Positions 35,401-49,200 of a stretch of DNA of 64,000 nt are shown in pieces. A model generated the notes under the pieces. That model saw only the letters and a list, made by a program, of their open reading frames with translations. It had not been told where the DNA came from and did no database searches. The stretch's first letter is position 1. Every line of letters starts with the position of its first letter. Where the stretch lies: positions 3,937,631-4,001,630 of the forward strand of contig SDUX01000001.1 of the NCBI GenBank assembly GCA_008729055.1, written 5' to 3'. Both the position numbers and the translations under genes were made by a program. Source of the DNA: Pyropia haitanensis (taxonomy: Eukaryota > Rhodophyta > Bangiophyceae > Bangiales > Bangiaceae).

Positions 35401-38119
35401 CGGCGCTCCACAAAACACTCGTTGCATCCAGCGGACGCGCCAACAAACGGGTCCGCCAACCACCCCATGCACGACCGTGCGGGTGGAACCTCGGACATTG
35501 TGCGGGCGGCTCTATGGCTGGAATAAAAGATGCGCGCCCATTCCGCCGCCGGATCGTGTGCAGCATTGCTGTACACGCAAAAGTGGGCAAAAGTGGGCCA
35601 AAGTGGGCAAAAGTGGATAAGAAGCGGCCAACCACCCCATGCACGACCGTGCGGGTGGAGCCTCGGACGTCGAGCGGGCGGATCTATGGCTGGAATGAAG
35701 GATGCGAGCCAATTCGGCCGCCGGATTGCGTGCAGCATTGCTGTGCAAGCCAAAGTGGGCAAAAGTGGGCAAAAGTGGGCAAAAGTGGGTAGGAAGTGGG
35801 TAAGAAGTGGGCAAAAAGTGGGCAAAAAGGGGGCCAAATCCGGACACAAATGGGCAATTGGAGGCAAGAAGTTTCCAAAACTGCAAAGAAAACGGACGTG
35901 AAAGTGCCCAGATAGTGGTCCAACAGTGGCCAGAAAGTGCGCCGCGCCACCCAAACTGTCCACTGCGCGTTCCGCTCGTCACACTGGCGTGGACGGTGTG
36001 ATGGCGGAAAGTTTTGCACCGTCCATCACACCTGGCTGTCGGGATCCCCACGTGGCATAAACCATCCCACAATTTTGACACGTGGAAACCGGCGCTCCAC
36101 AAAACACTCGTTGCATCCAGCGGACGCGCCAACAAACGGGTCCGCCAACCACCCCATGCACGACCGTGCGGGCGGAACCTCGGACATTGTGCGGGCGGCT
36201 CTATGGCTGGAATAAAAGATGCGCGCCCATTCCGCCGCCGGATCGTGTGCAGCATTGCTGTACACGCAAAAGTGGGCAAAAGTGGGCCAAAGTGGGCAAA
36301 AGTGGATAAGAAGCGGCCAACCACCCCATGCACGACCGTGCGGGTGGAACCTCGGACGTCGAGCGGGCGGATCTATGGCTGGAATGAAGGATGCGAGCCA
36401 ATTCGGCCGCCGGATTGCGTGCAGCATTGCTGTGCAAGCCAAAGTGGGCAAAAGTGGGCAAAAGTGGGCAAAAGTGGGTAGGAAGTGGGTAAGAAGTGGG
36501 CAAAAAGTGGGCAAAAAGGGGGCCAAATCCGGACACAAATGGGCAATTGGAGGCAAGAAGTTTCCAAAACTGCAAAGAAAACGGACGTGAAAGTGCCCAG
36601 ATAGTGGTCCAACAGTGGCCAGAAAGTGCGCCGCGCCACCCAAACTGTCCACTGCGCGTTCCGCTCGTCACACTGGCGTGGACGGTGTGATGGCGGAAAG
36701 TTTTGCACCGTCCATCACACCTGGCTGTCGGGATCCCCACGTGGCATAAACCATCCCACAATTTTGACACGTGGAAACCGGCGCTCCACAAAACACTCGT
36801 TGCATCCAGCGGACGCGCCAACAAACGGGTCCGCCAACCACCCCATGCACGACCGTGCGGGTGGAACCTCGGACATTGTGCGGGCGGCTCTATGGCTGGA
36901 ATAAAAGATGCGCGCCCATTCCGCCGCCGGATCGTGTGCAGCATTGCTGTACACGCAAAAGTGGGCAAAAGTGGGCCAAAGTGGGCAAAAGTGGATAAGA
37001 AGCGGCCAACCACCCCATGCACGACCGTGCGGGTGGAACCTCGGACGTCGAGCGGGCGGATCTATGGCTGGAATGAAGGATGCGAGCCAATTCGGCCGCC
37101 GGATTGCGTGCAGCATTGCTGTGCAAGCCAAAGTGGGCAAAAGTGGGCAAAAGTGGGCAAAAGTGGGTAGGAAGTGGGTAAGAAGTGGGCAAAAAGTGGG
37201 CAAAAAGGGGGCCAAATCCGGACACAAATGGGCAATTGGAGGCAAGAAGTTTCCAAAACTGCAAAGAAAACGGACGTGAAAGTGCCCAGATAGTGGTCCA
37301 ACAGTGGCCAGAAAGTGCGCCGCGCCACCCAAACTGTCCACTGCGCGTTCCGCTCGTCACACTGGCGTGGACGGTGTGATGGCGGAAAGTTTTGCACCGT
37401 CCATCACACCTGGCTGTCGGGATCCCCACGTGGCATAAACCATCCCACAATTTTGACACGTGGAAACCGGCGCTCCACAAAACACTCGTTGCATCCAGCG
37501 GACGCGCCAACAAACGGGTCCGCCAACCACCCCATGCACGACCGTGCGGGCGGAACCTCGGACATTGTGCGGGCGGCTCTATGGCTGGAATAAAAGATGC
37601 GCGCCCATTCCGCCGCCGGATCGTGTGCAGCATTGCTGTACACGCAAAAGTGGGCAAAAGTGGGCCAAAGTGGGCAAAAGTGGATAAGAAGCGGCCAACC
37701 ACCCCATGCACGACCGTGCGGGTGGAACCTCGGACGTCGAGCGGGCGGATCTATGGCTGGAATGAAGGATGCGAGCCAATTCGGCCGCCGGATTGCGTGC
37801 AGCATTGCTGTGCAAGCCAAAGTGGGCAAAAGTGGGCAAAAGTGGGCAAAAGTGGGTAGGAAGTGGGTAAGAAGTGGGCAAAAAGTGGGCAAAAAGGGGG
37901 CCAAATCCGGACACAAATGGGCAATTGGAGGCAAGAAGTTTCCAAAACTGCAAAGAAAACGGACGTGAAAGTGCCCAGATAGTGGTCCAACAGTGGCCAG
38001 AAAGTGCGCCGCGCCACCCAAACTGTCCACTGCGCGTTCCGCTCGTCACACTGGCGTGGACGGTGTGATGGCGGAAAGTTTTGCACCGTCCATCACACCT
38101 GGCTGTCGGGATCCCCACG

Positions 38120-38640
38120 TGGCATAAAACCATCCCACAATTTTGACACGTGGAAACCGGCGCTCCACAAAACACTCGTTGCATCCAGCGGACGCGCCAA
38201 CAAACGGGTCCGCCAACCACCCCATGCACGACCGTGCGGGCGGAACCTCGGACATTGTGCGGGCGGGCTCTATGGCTGGAATAAAAGATGCGCCCATTCC
38301 GCCGCCGGATCGTGTGCAGCATTGCTGTACACGCAAAAGTGGGCAAAGTGGGCCAAAGTGGGCAAAAGTGGATAAGAAGCGGCCAACCACCCCATGCACG
38401 ACCGTGCGGGTGGAACCTCGGACGTCGAGCGGGCGGATCTATGGCTGGAATGAAGGATGCGAGCCAATTCGGCCGCCGGATTGCGTGCAGCATTGCTGTG
38501 CAAGCCAAAGTGGGCAAAAAGTGGGCAAAAGTGGGCAAAGTGGGTAGGAAGTGGGTAAGAAGTGGGCAAAAAGTAGGCAAAAGGGGGCCAAATTGGGACA
38601 CAAATGGGCAATTGGAGGCAAGAAGTTTCCAAACTGCAAA
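38120..38640 (+). other. Local cluster of single-base indels in the satellite
   Basis: Compared with neighbouring monomers this stretch has gcataaaacc for gcataaacc, gcgggcgggctc, gatgcgccc for gatgcgcgccc, gtgggcaaagtgggcc and similar one- or two-base changes, mostly in homopolymers. This pattern suggests sequencing error more than evolution. Confidence 0.6.
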
Positions 38641-39840
38641 GAAAACGGACGTGAAAGTGCCCAGATAGTGGTCCAACAGTGGCCAGAAAGTGCGCCGCGC
38701 CACCCAAACTGTCCACTGCGCGTTCCGCTCGTCACACTGGCGTGGACGGTGTGATGGCGGAAAGTTTTGCACCGTCCATCACACCTGGCTGTCGGGATCC
38801 CCACGTGGCATAAACCATCCCACAATTTGACACGTGGAAACCGGCGCTCCACAAAACACTCGTTGCATCCAGCGGACGCGCCAACAAACGGGTCCGCCAA
38901 CCACCCCATGCACGACCGTGCGGCGGAACCTCGGACATTGTGCGGGCGGCTCTATGGCTGGAATAAAAGATGCGCGCCCATTCCGCCGCCGGATCGTGTG
39001 CAGCATTGCTGTACACGCAAAAGTGGGCAAAAGTGGGCCAAAGTGGGCAAAAGTGGATAAGAAGCGGCCAACCACCCCATGCACGACCGTGCGGGTGGAA
39101 CCTCGGACGTCGAGCGGGCGGATCTATGGCTGGAATGAAGGATGCGAGCCAATTCGGCCGCCGGATTGCGTGCAGCATTGCTGTGCAAGCCAAAGTGGGC
39201 AAAAGTGGGCAAAAGTGGGCAAAAGTGGGTAGGAAGTGGGTAAGAAGTGGGCAAAAAGTGGGCAAAAAGGGCGGCCAAATTGGACACAAATGGGCAATTG
39301 GAGGCAAGAAGTTTCCAAAACTGCAAAGAAAACGGACGTGAAAGTGCCCAGATAGTGGTCCAACAGTGGCCAGAAAGTGCGCCGCGCCACCCAAACTGTC
39401 CACTGCGCGTTCCGCTCGTCACACTGGCGTGGACGGTGTGATGGCGGAAAGTTTTGCACCGTCCATCACACCTGGCTGTCGGGATCCCCACGTGGCATAA
39501 ACCATCCCACAATTTTGACACGTGGAAACCGGCGCTCCACAAAACACTCGTTGCATCCAGCGGACGCGCCAACAAACGGGTCCGCCAACCACCCCATGCA
39601 CGACCGTGCGGGGGAACCTCGGACATTGTGCGGGCGGCTCTATGGCTGGAATAAAAGATGCGCGCCCATTCCGCCGCCGGATCGTGTGCAGCATTGCTGT
39701 ACACGCAAAAGTGGGCAAAAGTGGGCCAAAGTGGGCAAAAGTGGATAAGAAGCGGCCAACCACCCCATGCACGACCGTGCGGGTGGAACCTCGGACGTCG
39801 AGCGGGCGGATCTATGGCTGGAATGAAGGATGCGAGCCAA

Positions 39841-40260
39841 TTCGGCCGCCGGATTGCGTGCAGCATTGCTGTACAAGCAAAAGTGGGCAAAAGTGGGCAA
39901 AAGTGGGCAAAAGTGGGTAGGAAGTGGGTAAGAAGTGGGCAAAAAGTGGGCAAAAAGGGGGCCAAATCCGGACACAAATGGGCAATTGGGGCAAGAAGTT
40001 TCCAAAACTGCAAAGAAAACGGACGTGAAAGTCCCAGATAGTGGTCCAACAGTGGCCAGAAAGTGCGCCGCGCCACCCAAACTGTCCACTGCGCGTTCCG
40101 CTCGTCACACTGGCGTGGACGGTGTGATGGCGGAAAATTTGCACCGTCCATCACACCTGCTGTCGGGATGCGCACGTGGCAAAAACCATCCCACAATTTT
40201 GACACGTGGAAACCGGCGCTCCACAAAACACTCGTTGCATCCAACGGACGAGCCAACAAA
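39841..40260 (+). repeat. Mosaic junction monomer between satellite subfamilies
   Basis: The left part (ccaattcggcc, ggattgcgtg) has subfamily I states. From 39871 (gtacaagcaaaag) subfamily II states begin. At about 40056 ggccagaaagtg returns to state I, and after 40180 all markers are state II. Several single-base deletions in the same interval (for example ggaaaatttgcacc) may be sequencing errors. Confidence 0.7.
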
Positions 40261-43200
40261 GCGGTCGGCCAACCACCCCATGCACGACCGTGCGGGTGGA
40301 ACTTCGGACATTGTGCGGGCGGCTCTATGGCTGGAATAAAAGATGCGCGCCCATTCCGCCGCCGATCGTGTGCAGCATTGCTGTACACGCAAAAGTGGGC
40401 AAAAGTGGGCCAAAGTGGGCAAAAGTGGATAAGAAGCGGCCAACCACCCATCCACGACCGTGCGGGTGGAACCTCGGACGTCGAGCGGGCGGATCTATGG
40501 CTGGAATGAAGGATGCGAGCCATTCGGCCGCCGGATCGCGTGCAGCATTGCTGTACAAGCAAAAGTGGGCAAAAGTGGGCAAAAGTGGGCAAAAGTGGGT
40601 AGGAAGTGGTAAGAAGTGGGCAAAAAGTGGGCAAAAAGGGGGCCAAATCCGGACACAAATGGGCAATTGGGGGCAAGAAGTTTCCAAAACTGCAAAGAAA
40701 ACGGACGTGAAAGTCCCCAGATAGTGGTCCAACAGTGGCCACAAAGTGCGCCGCGCCACCCAAACTGTCCACTGCGCGTTCCGCTCGTCACACTGGCGTG
40801 GACGGTGTGATGGCGGAAAACTTTGCACCGTCCATCACACCTGGCTGTCGGGATGCCCACGTGGCAAAAACCATCCCACAATTTTGACACGTGGAAACCG
40901 GCGCTCCACAAAACACTCGTTGCATCCAACGGACGAGCCAACAAAGCGGTCGGCCAACCACCCCATGCACGACCGTGCGGGTGGAACTCGGACATTGTGC
41001 GGGCGGCTCTATGGCTGGAATAAAAGATGCGCGCCCATTCCGCCGCCGGATCGTGTGCAGCATTGCTGTACACGCAAAAGTGGGCAAAAGTGGGCCAAAG
41101 TGGGCAAAAGTGGATAAGAAGCGGCCAACCACCCCATCCACGACCGTGCGGGTGGAACCTCGGACGTCGAGCGGGCGGATCTATGGCTGGAATGAAGGAT
41201 GCGAGCCAGTTCGGCCGCCGGATCGCGTGCAGCATTGCTGTACAAGCAAAAGTGGGCAAAAGTGGGCAAAAGTGGGCAAAAGTGGGTAGGAAGTGGGTAA
41301 GAAGTGGGCAAAAAGTGGGCAAAAAGGGGGCCAAATCCGGACACAAATGGGCAATTGGGGGCAAGAAGTTTCCAAAACTGCAAAGAAAACGGACGTGAAA
41401 GTCCCCAGATAGTGGTCCAACAGTGGCCACAAAGTGCGCCGCGCCACCCAAACTGTCCACTGCGCGTTCCGCTCGTCACACTGGCGTGGACGGTGTGATG
41501 GCGGAAAACTTTGCACCGTCCATCACACCTGGCTGTCGGGATCCCACGTGGCAAAAACCATCCCACAATTTTGACACGTGGAAACCGGCGCTCCACAAAA
41601 CACTCGTTGCATCCAACGGACGAGCCAACAAAGCGGTCGGCCAACCACCCCATGCACGACCGTGCGGGTGGAACTTCGGACATTGTGCGGGCGGCTCTAT
41701 GGCTGGAATAAAAGATGCGCGCCCATTCCGCCGCCGGATCGTGTGCAGCATTGCTGTACACGCAAAAGTGGGCAAAAGTGGGCCAAAGTGGGCAAAAGTG
41801 GATAAGAAGCGGCCAACCACCCCATCCACGACCGTGCGGGTGGAACCTCGGACGTCGAGCGGGCGGATCTATGGCTGGAATGAAGGATGCGAGCCAGTTC
41901 GGCCGCCGGATCGCGTGCAGCATTGCTGTACAAGCAAAAGTGGGCAAAAGTGGGCAAAAGTGGGCAAAAGTGGGTAGGAAGTGGGTAAGAAGTGGGCAAA
42001 AAGTGGGCAAAAAGGGGGCCAAATCCGGACACAAATGGGCAATTGGGGGCAAGAAGTTTCCAAAACTGCAAAGAAAACGGACGTGAAAGTCCCAGATAGT
42101 GGTCCAACAGTGGCCACAAAGTGCGCCGCGCCACCCAAACTGTCCACTGCGCGTTCCGCTCGTCACACTGGCGTGGACGGTGTGATGGCGGAAAACTTTG
42201 CACCGTCCATCACACCTGGCTGTCGGGATCCCACGTGGCAAAAACCATCCCACAATTTTGACACGTGGAAACCGGCGCTCCACAAAACACTCGTTGCATC
42301 CAACGGACGAGCCAACAAAGCGGTCGGCCAACCACCCCATGCACGACCGTGCGGGTGGAACTTCGGACATTGTGCGGGCGGCTCTATGGCTGGAATAAAA
42401 GATGCGCGCCCATTCCGCCGCCGGATCGTGTGCAGCATTGCTGTACACGCAAAAGTGGGCAAAAGTGGGCCAAAGTGGGCAAAAGTGGATAAGAAGCGGC
42501 CAACCACCCCATCCACGACCGTGCGGGTGGAACCTCGGACGTCGAGCGGGCGGATCTATGGCTGGAATGAAGGATGCGAGCCAGTTCGGCCGCCGGATCG
42601 CGTGCAGCATTGCTGTACAAGCAAAAGTGGGCAAAAGTGGGCAAAAGTGGGCAAAAGTGGGTAGGAAGTGGGTAAGAAGTGGGCAAAAAGTGGGCAAAAA
42701 GGGGGCCAAATCCGGACACAAATGGGCAATTGGGGGCAAGAAGTTTCCAAAACTGCAAAGAAAACGGACGTGAAAGTCCCCAGATAGTGGTCCAACAGTG
42801 GCCACAAAGTGCGCCGCGCCACCCAAACTGTCCACTGCGCGTTCCGCTCGTCACACTGGCGTGGACGGTGTGATGGCGGAAAACTTTGCACCGTCCATCA
42901 CACCTGGCTGTCGGGATCCCACGTGGCAAAAACCATCCCACAATTTTGACACGTGGAAACCGGCGCTCCACAAAACACTCGTTGCATCCAACGGACGAGC
43001 CAACAAAGCGGTCGGCCAACCACCCCATGCACGACCGTGCGGGTGGAACTTCGGACATTGTGCGGGCGGCTCTATGGCTGGAATAAAAGATGCGCGCCCA
43101 TTCCGCCGCCGGATCGTGTGCAGCATTGCTGTACACGCAAAAGTGGGCAAAAGTGGGCCAAAGTGGGCAAAAGTGGATAAGAAGCGGCCAACCACCCCAT

Positions 43201-46200
43201 CCACGACCGTGCGGGTGGAACCTCGGACGTCGAGCGGGCGGATCTATGGCTGGAATGAAGGATGCGAGCCAGTTCGGCCGCCGGATCGCGTGCAGCATTG
43301 CTGTACAAGCAAAAGTGGGCAAAAGTGGGCAAAAGTGGGCAAAAGTGGGTAGGAAGTGGGTAAGAAGTGGGCAAAAAGTGGGCAAAAAGGGGGCCAAATC
43401 CGGACACAAATGGGCAATTGGGGGCAAGAAGTTTCCAAAACTGCAAAGAAAACGGACGTGAAAGTCCCCAGATAGTGGTCCAACAGTGGCCACAAAGTGC
43501 GCCGCGCCACCCAAACTGTCCACTGCGCGTTCCGCTCGTCACACTGGCGTGGACGGTGTGATGGCGGAAAACTTTGCACCGTCCATCACACCTGGCTGTC
43601 GGGATCCCACGTGGCAAAAACCATCCCACAATTTTGACACGTGGAAACCGGCGCTCCACAAAACACTCGTTGCATCCAACGGACGAGCCAACAAAGCGGT
43701 CGGCCAACCACCCCATGCACGACCGTGCGGGTGGAACTTCGGACATTGTGCGGGCGGCTCTATGGCTGGAATAAAAGATGCGCGCCCATTCCGCCGCCGG
43801 ATCGTGTGCAGCATTGCTGTACACGCAAAAGTGGGCAAAAGTGGGCCAAAGTGGGCAAAAGTGGATAAGAAGCGGCCAACCACCCCATCCACGACCGTGC
43901 GGGTGGAACCTCGGACGTCGAGCGGGCGGATCTATGGCTGGAATGAAGGATGCGAGCCAGTTCGGCCGCCGGATCGCGTGCAGCATTGCTGTACAAGCAA
44001 AAGTGGGCAAAAGTGGGCAAAAGTGGGCAAAAGTGGGTAGGAAGTGGGTAAGAAGTGGGCAAAAAGTGGGCAAAAAGGGGGCCAAATCCGGACACAAATG
44101 GGCAATTGGGGGCAAGAAGTTTCCAAAACTGCAAAGAAAACGGACGTGAAAGTCCCCAGATAGTGGTCCAACAGTGGCCACAAAGTGCGCCGCGCCACCC
44201 AAACTGTCCACTGCGCGTTCCGCTCGTCACACTGGCGTGGACGGTGTGATGGCGGAAAACTTTGCACCGTCCATCACACCTGGCTGTCGGGATCCCACGT
44301 GGCAAAAACCATCCCACAATTTTGACACGTGGAAACCGGCGCTCCACAAAACACTCGTTGCATCCAACGGACGAGCCAACAAAGCGGTCGGCCAACCACC
44401 CCATGCACGACCGTGCGGGTGGAACTTCGGACATTGTGCGGGCGGCTCTATGGCTGGAATAAAAGATGCGCGCCCATTCCGCCGCCGGATCGTGTGCAGC
44501 ATTGCTGTACACGCAAAAGTGGGCAAAAGTGGGCCAAAGTGGGCAAAAGTGGATAAGAAGCGGCCAACCACCCCATCCACGACCGTGCGGGTGGAACCTC
44601 GGACGTCGAGCGGGCGGATCTATGGCTGGAATGAAGGATGCGAGCCAGTTCGGCCGCCGGATCGCGTGCAGCATTGCTGTACAAGCAAAAGTGGGCAAAA
44701 GTGGGCAAAAGTGGGCAAAAGTGGGTAGGAAGTGGGTAAGAAGTGGGCAAAAAGTGGGCAAAAAGGGGGCCAAATCCGGACACAAATGGGCAATTGGGGG
44801 CAAGAAGTTTCCAAAACTGCAAAGAAAACGGACGTGAAAGTCCCCAGATAGTGGTCCAACAGTGGCCACAAAGTGCGCCGCGCCACCCAAACTGTCCACT
44901 GCGCGTTCCGCTCGTCACACTGGCGTGGACGGTGTGATGGCGGAAAACTTTGCACCGTCCATCACACCTGGCTGTCGGGATCCCACGTGGCAAAAACCAT
45001 CCCACAATTTTGACACGTGGAAACCGGCGCTCCACAAAACACTCGTTGCATCCAACGGACGAGCCAACAAAGCGGTCGGCCAACCACCCCATGCACGACC
45101 GTGCGGGTGGAACTTCGGACATTGTGCGGGCGGCTCTATGGCTGGAATAAAAGATGCGCGCCCATTCCGCCGCCGGATCGTGTGCAGCATTGCTGTACAC
45201 GCAAAAGTGGGCAAAAGTGGGCCAAAGTGGGCAAAAGTGGATAAGAAGCGGCCAACCACCCCATCCACGACCGTGCGGGTGGAACCTCGGACGTCGAGCG
45301 GGCGGATCTATGGCTGGAATGAAGGATGCGAGCCAGTTCGGCCGCCGGATCGCGTGCAGCATTGCTGTACAAGCAAAAGTGGGCAAAAGTGGGCAAAAGT
45401 GGGCAAAAGTGGGTAGGAAGTGGGTAAGAAGTGGGCAAAAAGTGGGCAAAAAGGGGGCCAAATCCGGACACAAATGGGCAATTGGGGGCAAGAAGTTTCC
45501 AAAACTGCAAAGAAAACGGACGTGAAAGTCCCCAGATAGTGGTCCAACAGTGGCCACAAAGTGCGCCGCGCCACCCAAACTGTCCACTGCGCGTTCCGCT
45601 CGTCACACTGGCGTGGACGGTGTGATGGCGGAAAACTTTGCACCGTCCATCACACCTGGCTGTCGGGATCCCACGTGGCAAAAACCATCCCACAATTTTG
45701 ACACGTGGAAACCGGCGCTCCACAAAACACTCGTTGCATCCAACGGACGAGCCAACAAAGCGGTCGGCCAACCACCCCATGCACGACCGTGCGGGTGGAA
45801 CTTCGGACATTGTGCGGGCGGCTCTATGGCTGGAATAAAAGATGCGCGCCCATTCCGCCGCCGGATCGTGTGCAGCATTGCTGTACACGCAAAAGTGGGC
45901 AAAAGTGGGCCAAAGTGGGCAAAAGTGGATAAGAAGCGGCCAACCACCCCATCCACGACCGTGCGGGTGGAACCTCGGACGTCGAGCGGGCGGATCTATG
46001 GCTGGAATGAAGGATGCGAGCCAGTTCGGCCGCCGGATCGCGTGCAGCATTGCTGTACAAGCAAAAGTGGGCAAAAGTGGGCAAAAGTGGGCAAAAGTGG
46101 GTAGGAAGTGGGTAAGAAGTGGGCAAAAAGTGGGCAAAAAGGGGGCCAAATCCGGACACAAATGGGCAATTGGGGGCAAGAAGTTTCCAAAACTGCAAAG

Positions 46201-49200
46201 AAAACGGACGTGAAAGTCCCCAGATAGTGGTCCAACAGTGGCCACAAAGTGCGCCGCGCCACCCAAACTGTCCACTGCGCGTTCCGCTCGTCACACTGGC
46301 GTGGACGGTGTGATGGCGGAAAACTTTGCACCGTCCATCACACCTGGCTGTCGGGATCCCCACGTGGCAAAAACCATCCCACAATTTTGACACGTGGAAA
46401 CCGGCGCTCCACAAAACACTCGTTGCATCCAACGGACGAGCCAACAAAGCGGTCGGCCAACCACCCCATGCACGACCGTGCGGGTGGAACTTCGGACATT
46501 GTGCGGGCGGCTCTATGGCTGGAATAAAAGATGCGCGCCCATTCCGCCGCCGGATCGTGTGCAGCATTGCTGTACACGCAAAAGTGGGCAAAAGTGGGCC
46601 AAAGTGGGCAAAAGTGGATAAGAAGCGGCCAACCACCCCATCCACGACCGTGCGGGTGGAACCTCGGACGTCGAGCGGGCGGATCTATGGCTGGAATGAA
46701 GGATGCGAGCCAGTTCGGCCGCCGGATCGCGTGCAGCATTGCTGTACAAGCAAAAGTGGGCAAAAGTGGGCAAAAGTGGGCAAAAGTGGGTAGGAAGTGG
46801 GTAAGAAGTGGGCAAAAAGTGGGCAAAAAGGGGGCCAAATCCGGACACAAATGGGCAATTGGGGGCAAGAAGTTTCCAAAACTGCAAAGAAAACGGACGT
46901 GAAAGTCCCCAGATAGTGGTCCAACAGTGGCCACAAAGTGCGCCGCGCCACCCAAACTGTCCACTGCGCGTTCCGCTCGTCACACTGGCGTGGACGGTGT
47001 GATGGCGGAAAACTTTGCACCGTCCATCACACCTGGCTGTCGGGATCCCACGTGGCAAAAACCATCCCACAATTTTGACACGTGGAAACCGGCGCTCCAC
47101 AAAACACTCGTTGCATCCAACGGACGAGCCAACAAAGCGGTCGGCCAACCACCCCATGCACGACCGTGCGGGTGGAACTTCGGACATTGTGCGGGCGGCT
47201 CTATGGCTGGAATAAAAGATGCGCGCCCATTCCGCCGCCGGATCGTGTGCAGCATTGCTGTACACGCAAAAGTGGGCAAAAGTGGGCCAAAGTGGGCAAA
47301 AGTGGATAAGAAGCGGCCAACCACCCCATCCACGACCGTGCGGGTGGAACCTCGGACGTCGAGCGGGCGGATCTATGGCTGGAATGAAGGATGCGAGCCA
47401 GTTCGGCCGCCGGATCGCGTGCAGCATTGCTGTACAAGCAAAAGTGGGCAAAAGTGGGCAAAAGTGGGCAAAAGTGGGTAGGAAGTGGGTAAGAAGTGGG
47501 CAAAAAGTGGGCAAAAAGGGGGCCAAATCCGGACACAAATGGGCAATTGGGGGCAAGAAGTTTCCAAAACTGCAAAGAAAACGGACGTGAAAGTCCCCAG
47601 ATAGTGGTCCAACAGTGGCCACAAAGTGCGCCGCGCCACCCAAACTGTCCACTGCGCGTTCCGCTCGTCACACTGGCGTGGACGGTGTGATGGCGGAAAA
47701 CTTTGCACCGTCCATCACACCTGGCTGTCGGGATCCCACGTGGCAAAAACCATCCCACAATTTTGACACGTGGAAACCGGCGCTCCACAAAACACTCGTT
47801 GCATCCAACGGACGAGCCAACAAAGCGGTCGGCCAACCACCCCATGCACGACCGTGCGGGTGGAACTTCGGACATTGTGCGGGCGGCTCTATGGCTGGAA
47901 TAAAAGATGCGCGCCCATTCCGCCGCCGGATCGTGTGCAGCATTGCTGTACACGCAAAAGTGGGCAAAAGTGGGCCAAAGTGGGCAAAAGTGGATAAGAA
48001 GCGGCCAACCACCCCATCCACGACCGTGCGGGTGGAACCTCGGACGTCGAGCGGGCGGATCTATGGCTGGAATGAAGGATGCGAGCCAGTTCGGCCGCCG
48101 GATCGCGTGCAGCATTGCTGTACAAGCAAAAGTGGGCAAAAGTGGGCAAAAGTGGGCAAAAGTGGGTAGGAAGTGGGTAAGAAGTGGGCAAAAAGTGGGC
48201 AAAAAGGGGGCCAAATCCGGACACAAATGGGCAATTGGGGGCAAGAAGTTTCCAAAACTGCAAAGAAAACGGACGTGAAAGTCCCCAGATAGTGGTCCAA
48301 CAGTGGCCACAAAGTGCGCCGCGCCACCCAAACTGTCCACTGCGCGTTCCGCTCGTCACACTGGCGTGGACGGTGTGATGGCGGAAAACTTTGCACCGTC
48401 CATCACACCTGGCTGTCGGGATCCCCACGTGGCAAAAACCATCCCACAATTTTGACACGTGGAAACCGGCGCTCCACAAAACACTCGTTGCATCCAACGG
48501 ACGAGCCAACAAAGCGGTCGGCCAACCACCCCATGCACGACCGTGCGGGTGGAACTTCGGACATTGTGCGGGCGGCTCTATGGCTGGAATAAAAGATGCG
48601 CGCCCATTCCGCCGCCGGATCGTGTGCAGCATTGCTGTACACGCAAAAGTGGGCAAAAGTGGGCCAAAGTGGGCAAAAGTGGATAAGAAGCGGCCAACCA
48701 CCCCATCCACGACCGTGCGGGTGGAACCTCGGACGTCGAGCGGGCGGATCTATGGCTGGAATGAAGGATGCGAGCCAGTTCGGCCGCCGGATCGCGTGCA
48801 GCATTGCTGTACAAGCAAAAGTGGGCAAAAGTGGGCAAAAGTGGGCAAAAGTGGGTAGGAAGTGGGTAAGAAGTGGGCAAAAAGTGGGCAAAAAGGGGGC
48901 CAAATCCGGACACAAATGGGCAATTGGGGGCAAGAAGTTTCCAAAACTGCAAAGAAAACGGACGTGAAAGTCCCCAGATAGTGGTCCAACAGTGGCCACA
49001 AAGTGCGCCGCGCCACCCAAACTGTCCACTGCGCGTTCCGCTCGTCACACTGGCGTGGACGGTGTGATGGCGGAAAACTTTGCACCGTCCATCACACCTG
49101 GCTGTCGGGATCCCCACGTGGCAAAAACCATCCCACAATTTTGACACGTGGAAACCGGCGCTCCACAAAACACTCGTTGCATCCAACGGACGAGCCAACA

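Larger units (their letters stand above)
22651..39870 (+). repeat. Satellite subfamily I (about 25 monomers)
   Basis: Diagnostic variants are gctgtgcaagccaaag, ggaggcaagaag, gaaagtgcccag, ggccagaaagtg, ggaaagttttgcacc, cgtggcataaacc, cagcggacgcgcc with aaacgggtccgcc, and catgcacgacc in half B. Copies differ among themselves. After ggccaaat they read ccggac, tgggac, tggac or tagcac. The preceding spacer is gtgggcaaaaag, gtaggcaataag or gtaggcaaaaag. Monomer 2 (23617-24305) carries several subfamily II states (cgtggcaaaaacc, caacgg, gtcggcc). Confidence 0.85.

Noticed and set aside
38952..40772. 606-codon minus-strand open frame within the satellite (and similar frames up to 620 codons)
   Set aside because: The frame is open only because indels (likely errors) join frames of successive monomers. 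Typical copies are broken at monomer scale, the monomer is 688/689 bp so frames rotate, and other frames on both strands are equally open.
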